From the NCBI RefSeq assembly GCF_003319105.1, contig NZ_QOHH01000011.1:62001-126000 (forward strand): a stretch of 64,000 nucleotides of DNA, written 5' to 3'. Origin of the DNA: Blastococcus sp. TF02-09 (GTDB lineage: Bacteria > Actinomycetota > Actinomycetes > Mycobacteriales > Geodermatophilaceae). The notes beneath the pieces were generated by a model. The model was not told the origin of the DNA. It searched no databases and was given only the letters and a program-made list of their open reading frames with translations. Of this stretch, positions 7,305-15,091 are shown one piece after another. A program made the translations under genes and the position numbers. Each line of letters begins with the position of its first letter. Positions within the stretch are counted from its first letter, which is position 1.

Positions 7305-8159
7305 ATGACCACTGCAGAACTCAGCGACACGTTCACCATCGGCGGGGACCTCCCCGTGCACCGGCTCGGCTACGGCGCCATGCAGCTCCCCGGCCCTGGC
7401 GTCTGGGGTGAGCCGGCCGACCGCGCCGCCGCCGTCCGCGTGGTGCAGGCCGCCGTCGAGCAGGGCGTCGACTTCATCGACACCGCCGACTCCTACGGCC
7501 CCGAGGTCAGCGAGCAGATCATCGCCGAGGCGCTGCACCCCTACGCCGACGGCCTCGTCATCGCCACCAAGGCCGGGCTGACCCGTCAGGGCCCCGGCAT
7601 CTGGACGCCGGTCGGGCGCCCCGCCTACCTCAAGCAGCAGGTCGAGCTCTCCCTGCGCCACCTCAAGCTGGACCGCATCGACCTCATCCAGCTGCACCGC
7701 ATCGACGCCGAGGTGCCCCTGGCCGACCAGCTCGGCGCCTTCGCGGAGCTCAAGGAGGAGGGCAAGGTCCGGCACATCGGCGTCTCCGAGGTGTCGGTCG
7801 AGGAGCTGAAGGCCGCCCGCGAGGTGACCGAGATCGTCAGCGTGCAGAACCTGTACAACCTCACCAACCGGCAGAGCCAGGACGTGCTCGACTACGCCAC
7901 CGCCGAGGGCATCGCCTTCATCCCGTGGTTCCCGATCGCCACCGGTGACCTGGCCGCCCCCGACAGCCCGGTCGCCGACATCGCCCGCGAGCTGGACGCC
8001 ACGCCGTCCCAGGTGGCGCTGGCCTGGCTGCTGCAGAAGTCGCCGGTCATCCTGCCGATCCCGGGCACCAAGTCCGTCGACCACCTGACGGAGAACCTGG
8101 GTGCCGCCGGCGTCCGCCTCTCCGCCGAGGACATGGCCCGGCTGGACGCCCTGGCCTGA
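7305..8159 (+). CDS. Aldo/keto reductase
   Basis: 284 residues from ATG 7305; an upstream GTG in frame would overlap the divergent gene. It has the NADPH-dependent (alpha/beta)8 barrel features: VHRLGYGAMQLPGPGVWG, the catalytic Asp and Tyr in FIDTADSYGP, Lys in VIATKAGL, His in IQLHRIDAE, and the cofactor-binding end ILPIPGTKSVDHLTENL. It probably reduces an aldehyde or ketone. It resembles the YajO/IolS-like bacterial group often annotated as oxidoreductase without known substrate. A strong hairpin at 8176-8236 lies just after the stop. Confidence 0.92.
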   Translation: MTTAELSDTFTIGGDLPVHRLGYGAMQLPGPGVWGEPADRAAAVRVVQAAVEQGVDFIDTADSYGPEVSEQIIAEALHPYADGLVIATKAGLTRQGPGIWTPVGRPAYLKQQVELSLRHLKLDRIDLIQLHRIDAEVPLADQLGAFAELKEEGKVRHIGVSEVSVEELKAAREVTEIVSVQNLYNLTNRQSQDVLDYATAEGIAFIPWFPIATGDLAAPDSPVADIARELDATPSQVALAWLLQKSPVILPIPGTKSVDHLTENLGAAGVRLSAEDMARLDALA

Positions 8160-8175
8160 TCCGGGGAGGCACGTG

Positions 8176-8236
8176 CGCGAACCATGCGCACTCGTGGTCA
8201 TCGACCGCTGATCACCACGAGTGCGCATGGTTCGCG
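8176..8236. repeat. Large intergenic inverted repeat
   Basis: Perfect 23-bp arms at 8176-8198 and 8214-8236, extendable inward by a further 3 paired bases after one mismatch, leaving a loop of about 7-15 nt. It sits 16 nt after the aldo/keto reductase stop and 40 nt before the next promoter. It could be a bidirectional terminator, but the arm length and lack of a T-tract suggest a mobile or dispersed palindromic repeat. Confidence 0.85.
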
Positions 8237-8275
8237 TGCCCCGGCGGCCCACGGCGGGTGGGCTCCGCCACGTGC

Positions 8276-8281
8276 CAGCAT
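8276..8281 (+). promoter_or_regulatory. Leaderless -10 element of the acyl-CoA dehydrogenase gene
   Basis: CAGCAT ends exactly 6 nt before ATG 8288; no Shine-Dalgarno is present. It supports ATG 8288 over the upstream in-frame start at 8258. Confidence 0.45.
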
Positions 8282-8287
8282 GTCCCC

Positions 8288-9442
8288 ATGGACGCCGAGG
8301 ACTTCCGTCAGATCAAGGACGCCGTTCGTCAGCTCGTGCGCGAGGGCGTCGTGCCCCTCGAGGAGCAGATCGAGGACGAGGACCGCATCCCCGACGAGCT
8401 GCGCGCCCGGATCGCCGAGATGGGTCTGTTCGGCTACGCGCTGCCCGAGGAGTACGGCGGCCTGGGCGTCACCATGAGCGAGGACGTCGAGCTGGCGATC
8501 GAATTCGGCTACACCACGCCGGCGTTCCGCTCGCTGTTCGGCACCAACAACGGCATCTCCGGCCAGGTGATCGCCCGCTTCGGCGACGAGGCGCAGAAGA
8601 AGAAGTACCTGCCCGGGCTCTCGGCCGGCGAGCTCATCGGCTCCTTCGCCCTGACCGAGGCCGAGGCGGGCTCGGACCCGTCGACGTTGCGCACCTCGGC
8701 CCGCCGCGACGGCGACTCGTGGGTCATCAACGGCAGCAAGCGCTACATCACCAACGCGCCGCTGGCCGACCTCTTCGTCGTGTTCGCCCGGACCAACCCG
8801 GAGGAGAAAGGCGGCCGTGGCATCTCCAGCTTCGTCGTCGAGACCTCCACGCCGGGGGTCACCGTCGGCCCCAAGGACAAGAAGATGGGGCAGTCCGGCG
8901 CCTGGACCGCCGAGGTCTTCTTCGACGACGTGCGGGTGCCCGCCGAGGCGCTGATCGGCGAGGAGGGGCGCGGCTACGCCAAGGCGCTCACGGTGCTCTC
9001 CCGCGGCCGGCTGCACATCGCCGCGCTCTGCGTCGGCATGGCCCAGCGGGTGCTCGACGAGTCGGTAACCTACGCCGCCACGGCCAAGCAGGGCGGGGCG
9101 CCGATCGGCCGCTTCCAGCTGGTGCAGGCGATGCTCGCCGACATGCACGCCGAGCTGCTGGCCGCCCGCAGCATGGTCCGCGACGTCGCCGCCCGCTACG
9201 ACACCGGCGAGGACACCTCGGTCGGCCCGTCGTCGGCGAAGCTGTTCTGCACCGAGATGGTCGGCCGCGCCGTCGACAAGGCCGTCCAGGTGCACGGCGG
9301 CCTGGGGTACCTGCGGACGACGCCGGTCGAGCGCTTCTACCGCGACGCCCGGCTCTACCGGCTCTACGAGGGCACGAGCGAGGTGCAGCGGGTGATCATC
9401 GGCGGTGCGCTGCTGCGCGAGGCCGGCATGCCTCGTGGCTGA
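8288..9442 (+). CDS. Acyl-CoA dehydrogenase (short/medium-chain type)
   Basis: 384 residues. FAD-dependent alpha,beta-dehydrogenation of an acyl-CoA, the first step of beta-oxidation or of branched-chain amino acid breakdown. Signatures: FALTEAEAGSDPSTLRTSA (FAD-binding), VINGSKRYITNA, VQVHGGLGYLR near the C-terminus, and YEGTSEVQR, where Glu at about residue 361 is the catalytic base in the SCAD/MCAD arrangement. It overlaps the thioesterase gene by 8 nt, so the two are one operon. The electron acceptor would be ETF, not encoded nearby. This differs from the second dehydrogenase at 55156, which is of the long-chain type. Confidence 0.93.
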   Translation: MDAEDFRQIKDAVRQLVREGVVPLEEQIEDEDRIPDELRARIAEMGLFGYALPEEYGGLGVTMSEDVELAIEFGYTTPAFRSLFGTNNGISGQVIARFGDEAQKKKYLPGLSAGELIGSFALTEAEAGSDPSTLRTSARRDGDSWVINGSKRYITNAPLADLFVVFARTNPEEKGGRGISSFVVETSTPGVTVGPKDKKMGQSGAWTAEVFFDDVRVPAEALIGEEGRGYAKALTVLSRGRLHIAALCVGMAQRVLDESVTYAATAKQGGAPIGRFQLVQAMLADMHAELLAARSMVRDVAARYDTGEDTSVGPSSAKLFCTEMVGRAVDKAVQVHGGLGYLRTTPVERFYRDARLYRLYEGTSEVQRVIIGGALLREAGMPRG

Positions 9443-10115
9443 CGAGCTGTCGGCCGAGGAGAGGCACATCCGCCGGGACGCCGTCGCCGAGCTCGGGCAG
9501 GCGCTGCGCGAGCTGGTCGACGCCGCCGTCCGCACCGAGGTGCCGTCGGACCGGCTCGGCGACGCGACCCGGGCGGCCCGCGAGCTCACCGCGCTGCTGT
9601 CGGAGGAGCTGCGCGAGGTGCACGAGATCGCGACCGTGGACGACCCGGCGACCGGCGAGCGCTGGTACAGCCCGGTCTACGGCCCCGGCAGTCCGGTGGC
9701 GCCGCCCATGGTCGTCGAGGACCTGCCGGAGGAGCGTCGCTGCGTCGGCCGGGTGACGGTCGGCAAGCAGCACGAGGGCCCGCCCGGGCTGGTGCACGGC
9801 GGCGTCGTCGCCACCCTGCTCGACCACGTGCTCGCCCGGTCCGCGCGGGCGGCGGGTCACGGCGGGCTGACCGCCTCGCTGGCCGTCACGTACCGCCGCC
9901 CGGCGCACCTCGGCGTGCCGCTCGTCGTCACCGGCGAACTGGTCTCGGTCGAGGGCCGGCGGGCCACCGCCACCGCCCGCGTGGTGGCCGAGGACACCCC
10001 GGAGGTCACGCTGGCCGAGGGCGAGGCGACGCTGGTCGCCCTGCGCGCCGACCGCGCGTCGGAGGTGTTCGCCCGCACCGGGCGCGACGTGGGGGCCTGG
10101 ACCAGCCGCGGCTGA
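9435..10115 (+). CDS. PaaI-like hotdog thioesterase
   Basis: 226 residues from GTG 9435, overlapping the stop of the acyl-CoA dehydrogenase by 8 nt. The C-terminal half is a hotdog (4HBT) domain: GPPGLVHGGVVATLLDHVL carries the usual G-x-x-H-GG-x-x-x-x-x-D pattern, followed by ASLAVTYRRPAHLGVPLVV. The N-terminal 100 residues form an extra helical region, as in larger actinobacterial PaaI-like proteins. The likely reaction is hydrolysis of an acyl-CoA thioester, possibly removing acyl groups that block the partner dehydrogenase. The substrate is unknown. Confidence 0.87.
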   Translation: MADELSAEERHIRRDAVAELGQALRELVDAAVRTEVPSDRLGDATRAARELTALLSEELREVHEIATVDDPATGERWYSPVYGPGSPVAPPMVVEDLPEERRCVGRVTVGKQHEGPPGLVHGGVVATLLDHVLARSARAAGHGGLTASLAVTYRRPAHLGVPLVVTGELVSVEGRRATATARVVAEDTPEVTLAEGEATLVALRADRASEVFARTGRDVGAWTSRG

Positions 10116-10122
10116 CCCGTGG

Positions 10123-11238
10123 TCAGTCGCGCGGCCCCGGGACGTTCGCCGGGTCGCCGGCCGGGTCGAGCTCGGGACCGGAGGCCGGCCGCAGCAGCGG
10201 GCCGGGGGCGCCGGTGCCGGCACCGAGCGCGGCGACGAACTGGCGCAGCACGTCGTCGCTGCGGTGGGCGGGCGTCCAGTCCAGCAGCGTGCGGGCGCGG
10301 GTGGTGTCCATGGCCGGCAGCGACGTGCCCATGTCCAGCCAGCCCGGCTCGGTGGGCACCAGGTGCGCGGCGAAGGCGGCCGCGAGCGGCACGCGCAGCG
10401 CGATCGCGGGCACCGGGATCCGGCGGGTGCCCAGCGCCTCGGCGATACCGGCGGCGTCGAGCAGCGGCTCGGCGGCGATGTTGAACGGCCCGGGGACCTG
10501 CCGGTCGACGATGCGGACCAGGGCGTCGGCGACGTCGAAGGCGTGCACGAAGGACACCGCCACGGTCGGCAGCGGCAGGGGCAGCAACCGGGCCAGCGCG
10601 CCGGGGATCTGCCGGGCGGCGGCGAACAGCAGCGGGCCCAGGAAGTAGCGGCCGATCTCGCTGCCCGCCTCCGGCTGGAGCACCAGCGTGGGCCGCACGA
10701 CCGACAGCACCGTGGACGTGCGGTGCGCGAGGACCTGGCGCACGACGCGCTCGGCCTCGCTCTTGTCCCGGCTGTACTGGGCGCTCGGGACCCCGGTGGT
10801 CGGCCAGTCCTCGCTCACCCGACGGCCGACGGCGCCCGCCGCATACGCGCCGATCGAGGACATGTGCACGAACTGCCCCACCCCGGCGGCACTGGCGGCC
10901 CGGGCGACCCGCCAGGAGCCGTCGACGTTCACCTCGTGCAGAAGGTCGGGCTTGCGTCCGGGCTGCAGCGCCCAGGCGAGGTGGATGACGACGTCCGCAC
11001 CGTCCACGAACTCCGCCAGGACGCTGCCGTCCGCGGGGTCGGCCAGGTCGGCGGAGAACCACCGGACGCCGTCGTAGGGCGCCACCTGCGGCGGCACCCG
11101 GCGGGCCAGCCCGCGCACCTCCGCGACGCCGCTGTCCGGCGCGGTGAGCCGGCGCAGCAGCGCCGTCCCGACGTTGCCGCTCGCGCCGGTGACGGCGACG
11201 GTCGCGCCCTGCAGGTGCCCGGGGGTGAAGTCAGCCAT
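10123..11238 (-). CDS. NAD-dependent epimerase/dehydratase family protein
   Basis: 371 residues. The Rossmann motif is GASGNVG (residues 18-24), followed by DLADPADGSVLAEFVDGADVVIHLAWAL and HMSSIGAYA, the extended-SDR layout. The expected active-site YxxxK appears as YSRDKSEAE. It is therefore probably a functional NAD(P)-dependent oxidoreductase or epimerase on a sugar, steroid or similar substrate; which one is not clear. The C-terminal 60 residues are rich in Pro and Gly and may be disordered. It converges on the thioesterase with a 7-bp gap. Confidence 0.85.
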   Translation of the reverse strand: MADFTPGHLQGATVAVTGASGNVGTALLRRLTAPDSGVAEVRGLARRVPPQVAPYDGVRWFSADLADPADGSVLAEFVDGADVVIHLAWALQPGRKPDLLHEVNVDGSWRVARAASAAGVGQFVHMSSIGAYAAGAVGRRVSEDWPTTGVPSAQYSRDKSEAERVVRQVLAHRTSTVLSVVRPTLVLQPEAGSEIGRYFLGPLLFAAARQIPGALARLLPLPLPTVAVSFVHAFDVADALVRIVDRQVPGPFNIAAEPLLDAAGIAEALGTRRIPVPAIALRVPLAAAFAAHLVPTEPGWLDMGTSLPAMDTTRARTLLDWTPAHRSDDVLRQFVAALGAGTGAPGPLLRPASGPELDPAGDPANVPGPRD

Positions 11239-11281
11239 GGCCTGCCGCTACCCGGGCGGCCGGGCACCAACCGGCCGGCGG

Positions 11282-11620
11282 TCACTCCGGCCCGAGCCGC
11301 GCCTCGTCCGGTCGCGCGGGGCCGCCGTCCTTGAGCTCGACGAACAGCGCATGGCTCGCGGTGTCGCCGATGTTCTCGCCGGAGTGCCGCTGTGCCGGGA
11401 GCCAGCGGGCCAGACCGGTCGGGAGGTCGACGTCGCGGTACGCGTCGCCGGCGTGCAGCCGGCGGCGGAAGGAGCTCAGCGTGACCATGACGCTGTCCGG
11501 ATGCTCGTGCTCGGTGGTGCGGTCACCGGGCGCGTCCGTGTACTCGAGCACCCGCACGCGCTCGTTCTCGAAGACCACCCGGTAGTGATCCGGATTGGTC
11601 ATCACGGGATCCAGGGTCAT
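11282..11620 (-). CDS. Small cupin-like protein
   Basis: 112 residues. The start chosen is ATG 11620, about 10 nt after GGAGGA, which lies inside the upstream MFS gene; ATG 11602 is an alternative. The sequence HYRVVFENERVRVLEYTDAPGDRTTEHEHPDSVMVTLSSFRRRL is typical of small beta-barrel proteins seen in actinobacteria and Rhizobiales, with a HEHPD metal-binding-like motif and a later HSGENIGDTASHALFVELK. Whether it binds a metal or a ligand is unknown. It is the last gene of the ArsR-MFS operon, and the MFS frame overlaps its first 98 bases. Confidence 0.75.
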   Translation of the reverse strand: MTLDPVMTNPDHYRVVFENERVRVLEYTDAPGDRTTEHEHPDSVMVTLSSFRRRLHAGDAYRDVDLPTGLARWLPAQRHSGENIGDTASHALFVELKDGGPARPDEARLGPE

Positions 11621-12911
11621 GCGCGGACTGTCCTCCGGCCGGTGCCTCCCGGCCAGGGGCGCCGGCGTCCCGTCCGGCGCGCAGACCGAGGGACACCACG
11701 GCCAGCAGCAGCATGCTGCCGGCACCCGCGAGCAGTCCCGCGGGCAGCCCGGCCCCCTCGGCCAGGCGGGGGAGCAGCAGGTTGCCGACCAGCCCGCCGA
11801 GCATCAGCGCCAGCGACTTCGCCGAGAGGGTGGTCGACCGCTGCGACGCCGTCGTCCGGTCGTGCAGCAACTGCTGGCGCAGCGGCCACGCGGCGCCGTT
11901 GAGCAGGTAGAAGGTCACGTAGGCGACGGCGGCCGCGACGACGGCCGGGGCGAGGGCGAACCCCGCGATCGCGAGCGCCCCCAGCACCGACGTCACCGCG
12001 CTGGAGACGACCACGGAGCCGCGCGTCGCCCGGCCGAGCGCCGGGGCGAGCAGCGAGCCCACCGCCGCCGCGGCGAAGGAGACCGCGGTGACGATGCCGA
12101 AGGCCGCCGACCCCGCCTCGGGCGAGCCGGCCAGGTCGGCGAGGTGCAGGGGGCCGAGCAGCTCCAGCGCGGTGAGCACCAGCCCGACCAGGAAGGAGAC
12201 GACCAGCAGCAGGCGCAGCAGCGGGTCGGTGAGCACCAGCCGCACCGTCGCGCGGATCACCACGGGCACCTCGCGCACGCCGCTGTGCAGCGCCGCGGCT
12301 CCCGACGCCGTCGGCGTCCGGACGGGGACGACGAGCAGCAGCACGGCGACGACGTGCACGACGCCGCAGCCGGCGGCGAGGAACAGCGGGAGCGCCAGCG
12401 CCGCGGCACCGCTGCGGTCCACGAGCAGGGGCAGCACGCCACCGACCACCGCGCCGACCGCCAGGCCGGCGGCGTCGGCGGCCGCCGCCCGGGAGAGCCC
12501 CGGGGTGAGGTCGCTGCCCGGCTCGGTCCGGTGGACCGTGTCCACGTACCAGGATTCGAGCGGGCCGGAGTCCAGGGCCCGCGCGACGCCCTTGAGCGTC
12601 CAGGCGGCGACGAACCAGACCAGGCTGTCCGCGAGGGCCATGGTGAGCAGCCCGGCGATCGTGAAGGCGCCGGAGAGCACCAGGACCGGGCGGTGCCCGA
12701 TGGCGTCGGCCAGGCCGCCGGTCGGCAGCTCCAGCAAGAGGGCGACGGCGCCGTACACGGCGACGGTCACCCCGATGTCGGCGGGGGACAGCCCGCGCTC
12801 GGTGGCCAGCAGCACCGAGACGGGGACGGCGACCCCGACGGGCAGCCAGCGCAGCACCGTGAGGCCGACGAAGCGCCGTCGCGCCGCCTCCGGGCTCAGG
12901 ACGCCGGTCAC
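11523..12911 (-). CDS. MFS transporter
   Basis: 462 residues from GTG 12911, which overlaps the ArsR stop (GTGA). It has MFS features: a long run of hydrophobic helices and the loop GGLADAIGHRPVLVLSG (motif A, reduced). The middle part DTVHRTEPGSDLTPGLSRAAAAD is as in exporters of the DHA family. The position directly after an ArsR-type regulator suggests an efflux pump controlled by it. The last 60 residues (from about RAGRDAGAPGREAPAGG) are polar and read into the following cupin gene in another frame. This may be a genuine long overlap, or a frameshift may have displaced an earlier stop. Confidence 0.85.
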   Translation of the reverse strand: MTGVLSPEAARRRFVGLTVLRWLPVGVAVPVSVLLATERGLSPADIGVTVAVYGAVALLLELPTGGLADAIGHRPVLVLSGAFTIAGLLTMALADSLVWFVAAWTLKGVARALDSGPLESWYVDTVHRTEPGSDLTPGLSRAAAADAAGLAVGAVVGGVLPLLVDRSGAAALALPLFLAAGCGVVHVVAVLLLVVPVRTPTASGAAALHSGVREVPVVIRATVRLVLTDPLLRLLLVVSFLVGLVLTALELLGPLHLADLAGSPEAGSAAFGIVTAVSFAAAAVGSLLAPALGRATRGSVVVSSAVTSVLGALAIAGFALAPAVVAAAVAYVTFYLLNGAAWPLRQQLLHDRTTASQRSTTLSAKSLALMLGGLVGNLLLPRLAEGAGLPAGLLAGAGSMLLLAVVSLGLRAGRDAGAPGREAPAGGQSAHDPGSRDDQSGSLPGGLRERARAGARVHGRAR

Positions 12912-13492
12912 AGCGGGTAGCTCCGCAGCGGGAAGAGGTCGAGGAGCACGTGGACGAGCGGCTGGCCGTCCTCCTCGTGCTCGTCACGCCAGCGCTGGAC
13001 CACGTCGTTGAGCTCGCCGATCAGCTCCCGGGCCCGCGCCGGGGACAGGCGCAGCGCCCAGTCGTTGAGCGAGGCGGCGGCGCGCCACTCCTCGTCGGTG
13101 GACTCCCGCTCCGCAGCGAACGCGGCGAGCATCCGGCGCTGGTGGGCGACGATCCGGTCGGTGAGCTCGTCGACCACCTCCCGGCCGCCGGGCTGGTCGA
13201 GCAGCTCGTCGGTGTCCCACCGGGTGCTGCGGTGCATCGCCCGCCACCACCGCTCGCGGCCGGTGCCCTCCCCGGGAAGCTCCTCGACGAAGCCGAAGCC
13301 CGCGAGCTGGCGGAGGTGGTAGCTCGTCGCCCCGCTGCTCTCGCCGAGCCGCTCGGCCAGCCGGCTCGCCGTGGACGGCCCGTCGCTGCGCAGGGCGCCG
13401 AGCAGGCTCATGCGCAGCGGGTGGGCGAGCGCCCGCAGCGCCCGGAGGTCGCGGACGTCGATGGCCTCGCCGGGAGGCGGCGCACCGGTCAT
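12908..13492 (-). CDS. ArsR-type winged-helix regulator
   Basis: 194 residues from ATG 13492, which is 7 nt after a TATCGT box; a longer in-frame start at 13591 would cover the operator region and is unlikely. The winged helix is RDLRALRALAHPLRMSLLGAL, RLAERLGESSGATSYHLRQLAGFGFVEE, the HTH_20/ArsR pattern. The C-terminal part (LSPARARELIGELNDVVQRWRDEHEED) is helical. No metal-binding Cys pair is seen, so it senses something else. It overlaps the MFS gene (GTGA) and probably represses itself and the pump through the TTGCAAAGG sites just upstream. Confidence 0.9.
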   Translation of the reverse strand: MTGAPPPGEAIDVRDLRALRALAHPLRMSLLGALRSDGPSTASRLAERLGESSGATSYHLRQLAGFGFVEELPGEGTGRERWWRAMHRSTRWDTDELLDQPGGREVVDELTDRIVAHQRRMLAAFAAERESTDEEWRAAASLNDWALRLSPARARELIGELNDVVQRWRDEHEEDGQPLVHVLLDLFPLRSYPL

Positions 13493-13499
13493 GACGCCG

Positions 13500-13505
13500 A
13501 CGATA
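13500..13505 (-). promoter_or_regulatory. Leaderless -10 element of the ArsR operon
   Basis: Minus-strand TATCGT, a full TANNNT match, ends 7 nt before ATG 13492. The TTGCAAAGG repeats start 3 bp upstream of it. Confidence 0.6.
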
Positions 13506-13507
13506 AA

Positions 13508-13540
13508 TTGCAAAGGTTTCTTTGCAAAGGGACCTTTGCA
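13508..13540. promoter_or_regulatory. Putative ArsR-type operator, three TTGCAAAGG boxes
   Basis: Two direct copies of TTGCAAAGG (13508-13516, 13522-13530; 14-bp period) are followed by an inverted CCTTTGCA (13533-13540). The last two form a near-perfect dyad with a 2-bp centre. It is an unusually AT-rich patch directly upstream of the -10 box of the regulator/MFS operon. Confidence 0.65.
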
Positions 13541-13554
13541 CGTGCCGGTGCGGG

Positions 13555-13622
13555 CGAGTGCGGAGTTGCGGTCGCCGACACGCGCCGACACGCCGCACAG
13601 GGCGACCGCAACCCCGCACTCG
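13555..13622. repeat. Intergenic inverted repeat
   Basis: 22-bp arms at 13555-13576 and 13601-13622 pair with one mismatch across a 24-nt loop. It lies between the operator of the ArsR operon and the stop of the next MFS gene (13688), both on the minus strand, so it may terminate transcription of that MFS gene or be a dispersed palindrome. Confidence 0.8.
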
Positions 13623-13687
13623 GCGACGGGGGCAGCGGGGCGGGGAGGCAGGCGGGGGAGGGCAGGCGGGGCGGGCGGGGGCGGGTG

Positions 13688-15049
13688 TCAGCGGGCGGCG
13701 GTGCCCACCGGAGTCGCGACGTCGTCCTCGAGCGCCCGGCCGCGCCGCTCGGGGAGGCCCCACGTGGCCAGCGCGCCGAGGGCGAAGAAGGCGGCGAACG
13801 TGCCGAACACCAGCCCGGTGCCGCCGGCGTCGACCAGGGGCGGCACGCACAGCGGCGCGGCGATCGAGGCGAGCCGGCCGAACCCGGCGGCCGAGCCGGC
13901 GCCGGTCGCGCGCAGCGCCGTCGGGTAGGTCTCCGGCGTGACGGCGTAGAGCGCACCCCAGGCGCCGAGGTTGAAGAAGGACAGCACCATGCCGGTGACC
14001 AGGACGGCGGTGTCGCCGTCCGCGGAGGCGAACAGCACCGCCCCGACGGCCGAGCCGACCAGGAACGTGGCGAGCGTCGGGCGGCGGCCCCACTTCTCGA
14101 TGAGCACCGCCGCGGCGGCGTACCCGGGCAGCTGGGCGAGCGTGATGATCAGCGTGTACTGGAAGGACTTGACCAGCGAGAAGCCGTCGTCGAACAGCAG
14201 CGTGGGCAGCCAGATGAAGGCGCCGTAGTACGAGAAGTTGATGCTGAACCACACCGTCCAGAGCGCGGCGGTGCGGGCGCGGGTGCCCGGTGCCCAGACG
14301 GCCGCGAGCCCCGGTGCCGGGCCGGTGGCGGGCGGGGCGTCGGGGGAGGGGACGGGCTCGACGCCGGCCGCCTCCTCGAAGCGGCGCACGGTCGCCTCGG
14401 CGTCCCGGGTGCGGCCGCGCAGCTCCAGGAAGCGCACCGACTCCGGCAGCCCGCGGCGGACGACGACGGCGTAGAGGGCCGGCAGCGCGCCGAGGGCCAG
14501 CGCCCACCGCCAGCCGTCGTCGCTGCGGGGTACGACGAAGTAGCCGATCAGGGCCGCGAGGGTCCAGCCGACCGCCCAGAACGCCTCGAGCAGCACGACC
14601 ACCCGCCCGCGCACGCGGGCCGGGGCGAACTCGCTGACCAGCGTGGAGGCGACCGGCAGCTCGGCGCCCAGGCCCAGCCCGATGAGGAAGCGGAACACCA
14701 GCAGCGCGCCCACCGACCACGACAGCGCGGCCGCCCCGGTGGCGAAGCCGAACACCAGGAGGGTCAGCGCGAACACCTGGCGGCGGCCGAACCGGTCGGC
14801 CAGCAGCCCGCCGAGGGTCGCGCCCAGCGCCATCCCGGCGAAGCCGATGGAGCCGATCCACGACAGCTCGGTGGAGGTGAGCGCCCACTGGGCCGCGAGC
14901 GCCGCCATGACGAAGGAGATGAGGCCGACGTCCATGGCGTCGAGCGCCCAGCCCAGGCCCGAGCCGACGACCAGCCGGCCGTGCTCGCGGGTCCAGGGCA
15001 GCCGGTCGAGCCGCTCGGCCCGGGAGGTCGGGGACGTCGTCGCCGTCAT
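13688..15049 (-). CDS. MFS transporter, metabolite:H+ symporter type
   Basis: 453 residues. The first membrane helix contains GWALDAMDVGLISFVMAAL, the D-x-x-D motif of the aromatic acid / nicotinate / sugar symporter branch. Motif A is GGLLADRFGRRQVFALTLL, and the cytoplasmic signature of this branch is FRFLIGLGLGAELPVASTLVSEFAPARVRGR. The long central loop (LELRGRTRDAEATVRRFEEAAG) is also typical. It is likely an importer of a carboxylate or niacin-like compound rather than a drug pump. The start is supported by CAGACT 6 nt upstream. Nearest relatives by pattern are NiaP and AAHS proteins. Confidence 0.87.
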   Translation of the reverse strand: MTATTSPTSRAERLDRLPWTREHGRLVVGSGLGWALDAMDVGLISFVMAALAAQWALTSTELSWIGSIGFAGMALGATLGGLLADRFGRRQVFALTLLVFGFATGAAALSWSVGALLVFRFLIGLGLGAELPVASTLVSEFAPARVRGRVVVLLEAFWAVGWTLAALIGYFVVPRSDDGWRWALALGALPALYAVVVRRGLPESVRFLELRGRTRDAEATVRRFEEAAGVEPVPSPDAPPATGPAPGLAAVWAPGTRARTAALWTVWFSINFSYYGAFIWLPTLLFDDGFSLVKSFQYTLIITLAQLPGYAAAAVLIEKWGRRPTLATFLVGSAVGAVLFASADGDTAVLVTGMVLSFFNLGAWGALYAVTPETYPTALRATGAGSAAGFGRLASIAAPLCVPPLVDAGGTGLVFGTFAAFFALGALATWGLPERRGRALEDDVATPVGTAAR

Positions 15050-15055
15050 GCGGTC

Positions 15056-15061
15056 AGTCTG
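15056..15061 (-). promoter_or_regulatory. Leaderless -10 element of the MFS gene at 15049
   Basis: Minus-strand CAGACT ends 6 nt before the ATG at 15049. Confidence 0.45.
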
Positions 15062-15091
15062 CCGAGCACCGCGCCCGGTGGCTCGCGGTGC

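Noticed and set aside
9435-10115. PaaI of a phenylacetate pathway
   Set aside because: No paa genes are nearby; the protein is only PaaI-like by fold.
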